Source: an uncultured Faecalibacterium sp. (GTDB lineage Bacteria; Bacillota; Clostridia; Oscillospirales; Ruminococcaceae). Taken from it: DNA of 64,000 nt. The stretch covers positions 11,362-75,361 of the forward strand of contig CAKSVD010000009.1 of the NCBI GenBank assembly GCA_934503275.1, written 5' to 3'. The notes under the pieces are model-generated. The model saw nothing but the letters and a program-made list of their open reading frames with translations, did no database searches and was not told the DNA's origin. Shown here piece after piece: positions 8,198-16,196 of the stretch. Position 1 is the first letter of the stretch; each line of letters starts with the position of its first letter. The position numbers and the translations under genes were made by a program.

Positions 8198-9193
8198 ATG
8201 GAGCGTTTCGCCTTGGCAGCGGCGGTGGTGCTGGGGTTTGCCCTTACGGCAGCCCTGTGCAGCCTGTTTGTGCCGCTGCGGCGGGTGCTGGAACGCCGCG
8301 AACAACAACAGCAGCCGGTACAGTCTGAGCAGCCTCGGCCTGCACCCCTGCGTGCCCCGCTGTGGGGCGGGCTGTGTGCGGCGGCGGGCACGGTGGCTGC
8401 GGTGGGCGTAGGCTGGCTTGCCGCCTGTGTAGGCCAGCCGGAGCTGCTGGGCAGCGAGGGTCGGCTGATGACGCGGCTGCTCACGGCGCTGGCCGGAAGC
8501 CTTGCCTTTGGGGCAGTGGGACTTGCAGAGGACCTTGCCCGGATGCGCAGCCCGGCGGCGCTGGGGCTGCGGCGGGACGTCCGGCTTTTGCTGGAAGCAC
8601 TGGCCGCGGCATTCGTTCTTTTGCTGCTGCGGGCCGCGGGCTGTCTGCCCCGGGGGCTGGACGTGCCCGGGGCGGGGTATGTGCTGCTGGGCAGCGCCGT
8701 GCCCTTTTTGTGGGCGGTGCTCATGGTGGCGCTGGCCGAGTGTGCCCGCATCGCCGAGCGGGACGAGGGAACCGTGTGCGGCGCGGCCTTTGTGGCCATG
8801 CTGGCGCTGATGATGGCAGAGGCCGGCTTGGGCGTGCCCGGCCTGGCGGTGCTGCCCGCCGCGCTTGCCGGGGCACTGGTGGCACTGCTGCTGTGGGCGT
8901 TCCCCCCGGCAAGGCTGGGGGTGGGCTGCTGCGGCAGCCTGCTGGCGGCGGGTGCTATCGGCTGCATCCCGCTCAGCCTGGATATGACCAGCCTGACCGT
9001 GCCGCTGGCGCTGCCCTTCTGGGCGGCGGGCGGTCTTTTGGCAGCGCAGCTGCTGAGTGCAAAACGCACCGGTAAGCCCTTGCGCTGCTGGGTAAAAAAG
9101 CATAAAATGAGCCCGGAGACGGTGTTTCTGTGCAGCTTTGCGCTGAGCGCTGTCGGCTATGTACTGGCGCTGGCGCTGCTGCGCTGGTGCTGA
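8198..9193 (+). CDS. Degenerate MraY-like membrane protein (probable pseudoenzyme)
   Basis: This 331-residue, roughly ten-helix membrane protein occupies the mraY slot between murF and ftsW and aligns by eye with MraY along its length. RAPLWGG replaces GTPTMGG; FGAVGLAEDLARMRS replaces the FGxxGFxDDYxK block (the catalytic DD becomes ED and the Lys an Arg); PPARLGVGCCGSL replaces NPAKxFMGDTGSL, so the nucleophile/Mg-binding Asp is Cys; the NxTDGLDGL loop is not recognisable; and HHH is reduced to a single His in VKKHKMSPE. It should not synthesise lipid I. The reading frame is intact, so it is probably a diverged protein with a new role rather than a pseudogene. GGAG lies about 10 nt before the ATG. 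Confidence 0.75.
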   Translation: MERFALAAAVVLGFALTAALCSLFVPLRRVLERREQQQQPVQSEQPRPAPLRAPLWGGLCAAAGTVAAVGVGWLAACVGQPELLGSEGRLMTRLLTALAGSLAFGAVGLAEDLARMRSPAALGLRRDVRLLLEALAAAFVLLLLRAAGCLPRGLDVPGAGYVLLGSAVPFLWAVLMVALAECARIAERDEGTVCGAAFVAMLALMMAEAGLGVPGLAVLPAALAGALVALLLWAFPPARLGVGCCGSLLAAGAIGCIPLSLDMTSLTVPLALPFWAAGGLLAAQLLSAKRTGKPLRCWVKKHKMSPETVFLCSFALSAVGYVLALALLRWC

Positions 9194-9221
9194 CCGGGCA
9201 CAGAGAGGGAAGGGAGCGCAG

Positions 9222-10535
9222 ATGGCGACTATCCGCAAAAAACACAGAGCGCCGGTGCCGGTGTTCCAGCGAGACCCGGGCCCGTGGTCCCGGCTGCTGA
9301 TCGACTGGCTGGCCACGCTGGCCGTTATTATGATCTTTGGGCTGGTGATGCTGTTCAGCGCCAGTTACACCACCGGTTACCTGCGCATGGGCGACAGCTT
9401 CCACTACATCAAGCAGCAGGCGCTGTGCATGATGATCGGGCTGGCCTGTATGTTCCTGATGAGTTATATGGATCACCGCTTTTTACGCAAGATGGTGGTA
9501 CCGGGCTACATCATCGTGCTGGCCATGCTGGCCGTCACCCTGACCATGGCACCCCTGAACGGCTGCCGCCGCTGGATCCGCTTCGGCGGGCTTACACTGC
9601 AATCCTCCGAGGTGGCAAAGTTTGAGATGATCCTGTTCAGCTCCCATCTTGCGGCCAAAGCGCCGCAGGTGGAGCGGCTGGACCCGGAGCGCCGCATCCT
9701 GCTTACCCCCCGGGAGTGGCTGCGGGTGCGGGTGTGGAAGCAGCTGGTGGTGCCGGTGCTGCCCCTTATACCGGTGGTCATCCTGCTGGCGCTGGAGCCG
9801 CATATGTCCGGCATCGTGCTGACGGTGGCGGTGGTGGGCACCATCCTGCTGCTGTCCGGCAGCGGCGGTGTGCTGACATGGGCGGGGGCCATCACAGCGG
9901 GCGCGTTGCTGGAGACCCTGCTCTCCCATGTGGACTCCATCCCTTACCTGCAAAAGCGTCTGGACGGCTGGACGCAGGATCTGAGCAAGATGACCGACCA
10001 GACCGTGCAGAGCCTTTATGCGATCGGCTCCGGCGGGCTGAAGGGGCTGGGGCTGGGCAACAGCGTGGAAAAGCAGCTCTGGTTGCCGGAAAGCACCAAC
10101 GACTTCATCTTCAGCGTGGTGTGTGAGGAACTGGGCTTCATTGGCGCAGTGCTCATCATCGTGCTGTTCATGCTGTTCATCGTGCAGGGGCTGCTCATCG
10201 CCTATAAGGCGGAGAATTTGTACTGCACCATGGTGGGCATCGGCATCATGGCGCAGATCGCGTGGCAGGTGTTCTGCAACATCGCCGTGGTCACCAACAC
10301 CCTGCCCAACACCGGCATCAGCCTGCCCTTCTTCTCCTCCGGCGGCACCAGCCTGATCTTGCTGCTGGCAGAGATGGGCGTAATGGTGAACATCGGCCGC
10401 AACGGCGAGCGGGCAGCGCAGCAGCGGGAGCAGATGCGTGCCCAGCGGGAGGCCGCCCGCACCGAGCGCGAGGCAGAACTTGCCCGCAAGACCATTGATC
10501 TGGCCTCTGCCCGCGCAGCCCGCACGGAAGAGTAA
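9222..10535 (+). CDS. ftsW: Peptidoglycan glycosyltransferase FtsW (SEDS family)
   Basis: This 437-residue SEDS protein has about ten transmembrane helices. Typical blocks include VMLFSASY in the first helix region, SSEVAKFEMILF, LLALEPHMSGIVL, GSGGLKGLGLGNSVEKQLWL and NTLPNTGISLPFFSSGGTS. FtsW polymerises lipid II during septation together with its class B PBP, encoded two genes upstream. The start at 9222 has AAGGGAG 7 nt before it; an upstream start at 9159 would run back into the MraY-like gene. The C-terminal cytoplasmic tail is long and charged, with Gln/Glu/Arg repeats (about residues 395-437). SpoVE or RodA are alternatives, but the cluster position favours FtsW. Confidence 0.92.
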   Translation: MATIRKKHRAPVPVFQRDPGPWSRLLIDWLATLAVIMIFGLVMLFSASYTTGYLRMGDSFHYIKQQALCMMIGLACMFLMSYMDHRFLRKMVVPGYIIVLAMLAVTLTMAPLNGCRRWIRFGGLTLQSSEVAKFEMILFSSHLAAKAPQVERLDPERRILLTPREWLRVRVWKQLVVPVLPLIPVVILLALEPHMSGIVLTVAVVGTILLLSGSGGVLTWAGAITAGALLETLLSHVDSIPYLQKRLDGWTQDLSKMTDQTVQSLYAIGSGGLKGLGLGNSVEKQLWLPESTNDFIFSVVCEELGFIGAVLIIVLFMLFIVQGLLIAYKAENLYCTMVGIGIMAQIAWQVFCNIAVVTNTLPNTGISLPFFSSGGTSLILLLAEMGVMVNIGRNGERAAQQREQMRAQREAARTEREAELARKTIDLASARAARTEE

Positions 10536-10550
10536 AACGAACCGCAAGCC

Positions 10551-10571
10551 CGCCCGGCCGCAGGCCGGGCG
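10551..10571 (+). terminator. Compact hairpin between ftsW and murG
   Basis: CGCCCGGCC and GGCCGGGCG form a perfect 9-bp stem with a GCA loop, followed by only three T residues. It directly precedes the murG ribosome site, so it is more likely to modulate mRNA stability or readthrough than to end transcription. Confidence 0.5.
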
Positions 10572-10590
10572 TTTATAAGGAGGAATCACC

Positions 10591-11718
10591 ATGCGTGTTC
10601 TCATCGCAGCCGGCGGCACTGCCGGACATATCAACCCTGCACTGGCCATTGCCGGTGCGCTGAAAAAGGCCGACCCCACCGCCGAGATCCACTTTGCAGG
10701 CCGCAAGGAGGGCATGGAGTACCGTCTGGTCACACAGGCGGGCTATCCCTTCCACCACATCGAGATCACCGGCTTCCAGCGCAAGCTGAGCCTGCACAAC
10801 ATCAAGCGCAACATCATTACCCTGTGGAATCTGGCGCTCTCCGGCCCCAAGGCCAAGGCCATGATGAAGGAGGTAAAGCCGGATCTCGTCATCGGCTGCG
10901 GCGGCTATGTGTCCGGCCCGGTGGTGCGCTGCGCCGCCAAAATGGGCATCCACACCGCCCTGCACGAGCAGAACGCCTTTCCCGGTGTGACCAACAAGCT
11001 GCTGGCCCCGGATGTGGATATCGTGTTTGCCGCCGTGCCCGCCGCTGTGGAAAAGCTGGGCGCACCGGACAAGACCCTTGTGGTGGGCAACCCCGTGCGG
11101 CCGGAGGTGTTTGCACAGGCCGCGAACCGCGAGGCCATCCGCGCACAGCTGGGTGCGGGCGACCGCACCGTCATCCTGTCCTTCGGTGGCAGCCTGGGTG
11201 CACGCCGGGTGAACGAGGTGGTGGCAGACCTGTGCGCTTGGGAGCAGCACGAGCACAAGCTGGTGCTGCACCTGCACGCCACCGGGCAGTACGGGGTGCA
11301 GCTGTTTGAGCAGCTGCAAAAGCAGAAGGAGTTTGTCCCCGGCGACAGCCTTGTGGTAAAGGAATACATCAACAATATGCCGGAACTGCTGGCAGCGGCA
11401 GACCTCGTCATCAGCCGCGCCGGTGCGCTGACGCTGGCCGAATTGGAGGCCGTGGGACGCGCCGCTGTGCTGATCCCCAGCCCCAATGTGGCAGAGAACC
11501 ACCAGTACTACAACGCCATGGAACTGCAAAAGGCCGGGGCGGCTGTGGTCATTGAAGAAAAAGACCTGACCGGCGAAAAGCTGGTGCAGACGGTGGCCGA
11601 AATGCTGGCACAGCCCGGCAAGCTGGCCGAGATGGGCAAAAACGCCCGCAGCCTGTCGGTGGATGACAGTCTGGACCGCATCGCTGCGGCGCTGCTCAAG
11701 CTGGTAAAGACCCCGTGA
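10591..11718 (+). CDS. murG: UDP-N-acetylglucosamine--undecaprenyl-PP-MurNAc-pentapeptide transferase MurG
   Basis: MurG is the inner-face glycosyltransferase that converts lipid I to lipid II. It is 375 residues, GT-B fold. The N-terminal glycine-rich loop GGTAGHINPA (about 8-17), the HEQNAFPGVTNK block, the second glycine loop SFGGSLGARRVNE and the donor-binding region SRAGALTLAELEAVGRAAVLI-type block, whose core reads SRAGALTLAELEA, are all typical. AAGGAGG is well placed before the ATG. It needs lipid I made by a true MraY, which the neighbouring degenerate copy does not appear able to provide. Confidence 0.96.
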   Translation: MRVLIAAGGTAGHINPALAIAGALKKADPTAEIHFAGRKEGMEYRLVTQAGYPFHHIEITGFQRKLSLHNIKRNIITLWNLALSGPKAKAMMKEVKPDLVIGCGGYVSGPVVRCAAKMGIHTALHEQNAFPGVTNKLLAPDVDIVFAAVPAAVEKLGAPDKTLVVGNPVRPEVFAQAANREAIRAQLGAGDRTVILSFGGSLGARRVNEVVADLCAWEQHEHKLVLHLHATGQYGVQLFEQLQKQKEFVPGDSLVVKEYINNMPELLAAADLVISRAGALTLAELEAVGRAAVLIPSPNVAENHQYYNAMELQKAGAAVVIEEKDLTGEKLVQTVAEMLAQPGKLAEMGKNARSLSVDDSLDRIAAALLKLVKTP

Positions 11719-11752
11719 TGCAGCCCCGGAATAAACAGGAAAGAAGGTGCGA

Positions 11753-13330
11753 ATGATGCAGCAGAACCGTGACCGCAACGGCAGACCCCGGAACACCAGA
11801 CCCTATGATCTGAACCGGGATGTGGTGCGCACCTCTGCGCCTTCGCAGAATAATCCGCCCCGGAGCACCGGCAGCAGCCGCTACGGCTACAACGGCGAGC
11901 CGCTCAGCCGCCCGCCCTCCCGCAGCGCCAACGGCAGCGTGCGTTCCTCCCGGGCAGACAACAGCATCCAGTTCCCCACCCAGACCCACCGCCCGGCGCA
12001 GGGGCAGGGGAGCAATACCACCCAGTACCCTACCGGCAGCCGCCCGGCAGACAGCAGACCCAAAAATGCGAAGTCCGGCGGCAAGCAGCGCCGCCCGGCA
12101 AACAATGCCCGCAGCGGGCAGAGCAGCCGGAAAAACCAGAACCACCCGAACGCGCAGAATCACCCGAACCGGCAGCGCCCGGCAGCCAGCCAGAACCAGC
12201 GCCTGCGCCCGGCGCAGAGCGCCCCGCAGCAAAGCCCTGCCCGGCGGGAAAAGCGCAAAAAGCGCAAGGTGACCCGCGCCACGCTGCGCCGCCGCCGGAT
12301 ACTGCGCCGCCTGACCGCCTTTGCCATGCTGCTGTGCGTCATCGGCGCGGGCATCTACCTGACCATGACTATGCTGTTCCGCATCAACTCCATTCAGGTG
12401 CAGACCCCGGACGGCAAGCAGGTGACCGAGATCGCGGGCTACTCCGCAGACAGCATTTTGCAGCGGATGGGCGTGCAGCTGGAGGAGAACATCTTCAGCT
12501 TTGAGCCCGGCGAAAAGGCCGCGGTGCTGGAACAGAACTTCCCGCTGCTGGGCTCCATCAAGGTGATCCGGGACTACCCCAACACCGTGGTGGTGCAGGT
12601 GACCGAGGCCGTGCCCGCCTACGCGGTGCAAAACGGCAGCAAGTGGCTTGTGATCTCGGACAAATGGAAGATCCTGTCCGAGGAAAGCACCCAGCCCGAG
12701 GGGCTTTGCACCCTGTATGGCGGCAAGCTGCAGGACACCGCCCCGGGACAGGGCTTCCGGTTCGTGGAGGACGCGGACGCCGCAAGCGCTTCCGGCTCGG
12801 AAACCGCCGAAAGCGAAAGCGCGGTGGGCACCGAGACCGCCCGCATGGAAGCGCTGCGCACCTTAGTAGGCAAGCTGGAGGAATACGGCCTGTCGCAGGA
12901 TGTGACGCGGCTGGAGGTGGCAGACACCGAGCAACTCGCATTTTTGTATCAGGACCGCATCAGCGTGCTGCTGGGCACGCTGAACGATCTGGATTATAAG
13001 CTGGACCGTGCCCGCTATGTGCTGACCAACGCCGACGGCAAGGGCTGCGGCCCCACCGACACCGGGCGGCTGGACTTCAGCCATACCAGCGCCAGCAGCA
13101 CCCGTAAGATCTATTTTGCACAGGGTGAGCCCACTCTGCCCTCCGGCTATGTGGTACCGCCCAAGGCCGAGGAACCCACCCCGGCAGAGGACACTGCCGA
13201 CAGCACGGAAAGCACCGAGGGCACTGAGCCCACGGATACCACCGAACCGGCAGCTGAAGCGGACACCGGGCAGCTGCCCCTGACCCACCCTGACCGCATG
13301 ACGGCCAACGAAGAAGAAAACCCCATGTAA
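11753..13330 (+). CDS. ftsQ: Cell division protein FtsQ/DivIB with long disordered N-terminus
   Basis: This 525-residue protein has three parts: a cytoplasmic, low-complexity, basic N-terminal region of about 180 residues rich in Asn, Gln, Arg, Ser and Pro; a transmembrane helix at about 185-207; and an extracellular POTRA/FtsQ domain (about 210-290) with FxINSIQVQ and the CIKVIRDYPNTVVVQV-like strand, seen here as SIKVIRDYPNTVVVQV. A DivIB-type beta domain and an acidic Thr/Glu/Pro-rich tail follow. FtsQ/DivIB anchors the FtsL-FtsB complex at the septum. Start choice among GTG 11747, ATG 11753 and ATG 11756 is uncertain; the ribosome site is AGGAAAGAAGG. Confidence 0.85.
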   Translation: MMQQNRDRNGRPRNTRPYDLNRDVVRTSAPSQNNPPRSTGSSRYGYNGEPLSRPPSRSANGSVRSSRADNSIQFPTQTHRPAQGQGSNTTQYPTGSRPADSRPKNAKSGGKQRRPANNARSGQSSRKNQNHPNAQNHPNRQRPAASQNQRLRPAQSAPQQSPARREKRKKRKVTRATLRRRRILRRLTAFAMLLCVIGAGIYLTMTMLFRINSIQVQTPDGKQVTEIAGYSADSILQRMGVQLEENIFSFEPGEKAAVLEQNFPLLGSIKVIRDYPNTVVVQVTEAVPAYAVQNGSKWLVISDKWKILSEESTQPEGLCTLYGGKLQDTAPGQGFRFVEDADAASASGSETAESESAVGTETARMEALRTLVGKLEEYGLSQDVTRLEVADTEQLAFLYQDRISVLLGTLNDLDYKLDRARYVLTNADGKGCGPTDTGRLDFSHTSASSTRKIYFAQGEPTLPSGYVVPPKAEEPTPAEDTADSTESTEGTEPTDTTEPAAEADTGQLPLTHPDRMTANEEENPM

Positions 13331-13353
13331 AGAAGCTTTTTGGAGGAGACTGT

Positions 13354-14832
13354 ATGAAGCTGGAACAACTGATGGAAGGCGTGCCCTTTACCCTTGTGCA
13401 GGGCAGTCTGGATACTGAGATCGCAGATATCATCTACGACAGCCGCAAGGCTGCCCCGGGGCTTTTGTTCGTGTGCATCGTGGGCACCCAACGGGACAGC
13501 CACGCGTTTGCCGCCGACTGCGCCGCCAAGGGGGTCAGCGCGCTGGTCATCCAGCACGACATCGACCTTTCCACCATGCCCGGGGTGACCGTGGTCAAGG
13601 TGGAGAGCAGCCGCTATGCCATGGCGCTGATGAGCGCAAACCTCTTCGGCAATCCTGCCCGGCAGATGACCATGATCGGCGTCACCGGCACCAAGGGCAA
13701 GACCACCACCACCCACATGATCAAAAGCGTACTGGAGGCTGCAGGCCGCAAGGTGGGTATGATCGGCACCAACGGCATCTATTATATGGGACGCCACAAG
13801 GACACCGCCAACACCACCCCGGAAAGCTACGAGCTGCAAAAGACCTTCCGGGAGTTTCTGGATGCCGGCTGCGACACCGCGCTGATGGAAGTGTCCAGTC
13901 AGGGCCTGATGATGGACCGTGTGGCGGGCGTGCACTACGATGTGGGCGTGTTCACCAACCTTTCGCCGGATCACATCGGCCCCGGCGAGCACAAGACCTT
14001 TGAGGAGTACCGCAGCTGGAAGGGACAGCTGTTCAAGCGCTGCGACGTGGGCGTGGTGAACATTGACGACGAGAACACCGCCGCCCTGCTGGAGGGCCAC
14101 ACCTGCAAGCTGGTCACCTATGGCCGCGATGAAAAGGCCGACTACCGCGAGACCGGCTACAAACTGCTGCGCACCCACGATTTTCTGGGCGTCGCCTTCC
14201 ACGTTACCGGCAAGGACGAGATGGACGTCAAGGTGAATATGCCCGGCGAGTTCAGCGTGTACAACGCGCTGGCTGCGCTGGCCGTGGGCAAGGTGCTGGG
14301 TCTGCCGGATGCTGCCATCCACGACGGTCTGGGCAAGTGCGTGGTGAAGGGACGTGTGGAACTGGTGCCCATCAGCAAAAAGTTCACCATCCTGCTGGAC
14401 TACGCCCACAACGAGGTATCCACCGAGAGCCTGCTCACCACCCTGCGCGCCTACAAGCCCCACCGTCTGGTGGTGGTGTTCGGCTGCGGCGGCAACCGCT
14501 CCAAGCTGCGCCGCTACGGCATGGGCGAGATCTGCGCCAAGATGGCCGATTTCTCCATCCTCACCGAGGATAACAACCGCTTTGAAAAGGTGGAGGATAT
14601 CATTGCGGACATCCGCGAGGGCATGAACAAGGGCAACCCGGACGCAAAGTTCGTGGAGATCCCTGACCGTCTGGACGCACTGCACTACGCAGTGGATCAC
14701 GCACAGGAGGGCGATCTGATCGCCGTCATTGGCAAGGGTCACGAGACCTACCGCGACCGCGAGGGCGTCAAGACCCCCTTCCTTGAGCGGGAACTGCTGG
14801 AGGAGTACGCCCAGCAGATCGGGCTGGAATAA
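13354..14832 (+). CDS. murE: UDP-N-acetylmuramoyl-L-alanyl-D-glutamate ligase MurE
   Basis: MurE (492 residues) adds the third stem-peptide residue. The ATPase P-loop TGTKGKTTTTH is at about 111-121, the TPESYELQ substrate block follows, and the C-terminal domain has LDYAHNEVSTESL and GKGHETY. The motif that reads DNPR in meso-diaminopimelate-adding enzymes is here DNNR (in LTEDNNRFE): the Arg that contacts the diaminopimelate carboxylate is kept but Pro is Asn, so diaminopimelate is likely but not certain. The gene follows ftsQ instead of the PBP gene, an unusual place. TGGAGGAG precedes the ATG and a strong terminator follows. Confidence 0.93.
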   Translation: MKLEQLMEGVPFTLVQGSLDTEIADIIYDSRKAAPGLLFVCIVGTQRDSHAFAADCAAKGVSALVIQHDIDLSTMPGVTVVKVESSRYAMALMSANLFGNPARQMTMIGVTGTKGKTTTTHMIKSVLEAAGRKVGMIGTNGIYYMGRHKDTANTTPESYELQKTFREFLDAGCDTALMEVSSQGLMMDRVAGVHYDVGVFTNLSPDHIGPGEHKTFEEYRSWKGQLFKRCDVGVVNIDDENTAALLEGHTCKLVTYGRDEKADYRETGYKLLRTHDFLGVAFHVTGKDEMDVKVNMPGEFSVYNALAALAVGKVLGLPDAAIHDGLGKCVVKGRVELVPISKKFTILLDYAHNEVSTESLLTTLRAYKPHRLVVVFGCGGNRSKLRRYGMGEICAKMADFSILTEDNNRFEKVEDIIADIREGMNKGNPDAKFVEIPDRLDALHYAVDHAQEGDLIAVIGKGHETYRDREGVKTPFLERELLEEYAQQIGLE

Positions 14833-14856
14833 GAAAATAATATTATTATTGCGGGA

Positions 14857-14895
14857 AAGGCCGCTGCACAAAGTACTGTGCAGCGGCCTTTTTGT
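14857..14895 (+). terminator. Intrinsic terminator of the dcw cluster
   Basis: A 14-bp perfect stem, AAGGCCGCTGCACA (14857-14870) with its complement at 14877-14890, is followed by five T residues. It cleanly separates the dcw cluster from the fatty acid operon. Confidence 0.9.
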
Positions 14896-14967
14896 ATCCT
14901 TTGGGAGCCCCTATATAAAAAGGAAGCAAACTGTGTCAGAAATGTAAAAGATAAAAATATTTAACTA

Positions 14968-14992
14968 AAACCATTGACTTATCCAACGGTTT
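14968..14992. promoter_or_regulatory. Inverted repeat over the acpP promoter, candidate operator
   Basis: AAACCATTG and CAACGGTTT are inverted copies with one A/G difference, separated by 7 nt. The left arm ends inside the -35 hexamer and the right arm lies in the spacer, so a bound protein would block RNA polymerase. It does not match the FapR or FabT consensus sites I know. Confidence 0.45.
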
Positions 14993-15001
14993 GGTTATAA
15001 T
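14974..15001 (+). promoter_or_regulatory. Promoter of the fatty acid synthesis operon
   Basis: TTGACT is followed after 16 nt by a perfect TATAAT, 75 nt upstream of the acpP start. It is one of the strongest promoters in the window, as expected for fatty acid synthesis genes. Confidence 0.8.
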
Positions 15002-15075
15002 GGTCGTGTTCGATACCTCACAAATTTTAGGTAAATAATTAAACACAAACGGTGAACATAAAGGAGAATACTACC

Positions 15076-15303
15076 ATGACTTTCGAGGAAATGAAGAAGA
15101 TCGTTGTCGATACCCTGAGCTGCGATGAGGACAAGGTGACCATGGAAGCCAGCCTGACCGAGGATCTGGAGGCCGACAGCCTGGACGCTGTGGAACTGAA
15201 CATGGCACTGGAAGAGGCCTGCGGCGTGTCCATCCCCGATGAGGAGCTGGCAAACCTCAAGACCGTGGGCGATATCTTCAACTACATCAATGCCCATGTC
15301 TGA
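15076..15303 (+). CDS. acpP: Acyl carrier protein
   Basis: This acidic 75-residue protein carries the phosphopantetheine attachment motif DSL, with Ser35 in EADSLDAVEL. It holds growing acyl chains as thioesters for all Fab enzymes encoded downstream. AAGGAG lies 10 nt before the ATG at 15076; an earlier in-frame GTG at 15052 has no ribosome site. It is the first gene after the promoter with the inverted repeat, so it is likely the most highly transcribed of the operon. Confidence 0.95.
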   Translation: MTFEEMKKIVVDTLSCDEDKVTMEASLTEDLEADSLDAVELNMALEEACGVSIPDEELANLKTVGDIFNYINAHV

Positions 15304-15324
15304 GGCTGACCGAGGCGAAACGCG

Positions 15325-16182
15325 ATGAACAGTATCAAAGACCTGCTGCCGGGCAGTATGCGGGAGCGCACCTTCCAGCTGAAGGCCCGGCGGGATGCGG
15401 GTGCCGTGTGGAACGACCCGCAGTTCGTGGAATGCAAAAAGTGCGGACGCCGCGCCACCCGCCAGATCTGGAACAAGGCGCAGTACGTCTGCCCCAACTG
15501 CGGGGTGCACCTGCCCATCGGCGGGTACTACCGCTTAAACCTCATCCTTGATAAGGGCAGCTTCCGGGAATTGGACGCCGACCTTGCACCGCAGGATGTG
15601 CTGCAGTTTCCTGGCTACCCGGAAAAGCTGGAAGCACAGACCGGCAAGACTGGCCTGAAGGAGGCTGTCATCACCGCCACGGGGCGCATCGAGGGCACCC
15701 CGGTGGTGGTTGCAGTGCTGGACAGCCGGTTCTTTATGGGCAGCATGAGCACCACCGTGGGCGAAAAAATCACCCGCGCCGTGGAGCACGCCGCTGCAAA
15801 GCACCTGCCGCTGATCATCTTCTCGGCCAGCGGCGGTGCCCGGATGCAGGAGGGCATCTTTAGCCTGATGCAGATGGCTAAGACCTCTGCCGCCATCGAG
15901 CGGTTCTCCGCCCGGGGCGGGCTGTACATCAGCGTGCTGACCCACCCCACCACTGGCGGCGTGACCGCCAGCTTTGCCAGCCTTGGCGACATCATGCTGG
16001 CAGAGCCCGGGGCGCTGATCGGCTTTGCGGGCCCCCGGGTCATTGAACAGACCATCGGCGAAAAGCTGCCCGCAGGCTTCCAGCGCAGCGAGTTCCAGTA
16101 CGAGCACGGCTTTGTGGACAAGGTGGTGCCCCGTACCGAAATGCGCGAAACACTGGCGCAGCTGCTGCGGCTGCACGCCTGA
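15325..16182 (+). CDS. accD: Acetyl-CoA carboxylase carboxyltransferase subunit beta
   Basis: AccD (285 residues) forms the carboxyltransferase with AccA, moving the carboxyl group from biotin to acetyl-CoA to make malonyl-CoA. An N-terminal Cys4 zinc ribbon is present, with Cys37, Cys40, Cys56 and Cys59. The crotonase-like core includes SASGGARMQEG and TTGGVTASFASLGD. It lies between acpP and accA, with accA starting 14 nt downstream. The biotin carrier and carboxylase genes accB and accC are not in this window. Confidence 0.95.
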   Translation: MNSIKDLLPGSMRERTFQLKARRDAGAVWNDPQFVECKKCGRRATRQIWNKAQYVCPNCGVHLPIGGYYRLNLILDKGSFRELDADLAPQDVLQFPGYPEKLEAQTGKTGLKEAVITATGRIEGTPVVVAVLDSRFFMGSMSTTVGEKITRAVEHAAAKHLPLIIFSASGGARMQEGIFSLMQMAKTSAAIERFSARGGLYISVLTHPTTGGVTASFASLGDIMLAEPGALIGFAGPRVIEQTIGEKLPAGFQRSEFQYEHGFVDKVVPRTEMRETLAQLLRLHA

Positions 16183-16196
16183 GGAGGGAGCGCCTT

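Noticed and set aside
14961..15010. FapR or FabT site at the acpP promoter
   Set aside because: The dyad there does not match either consensus that I know; it is reported only as an unassigned inverted repeat.
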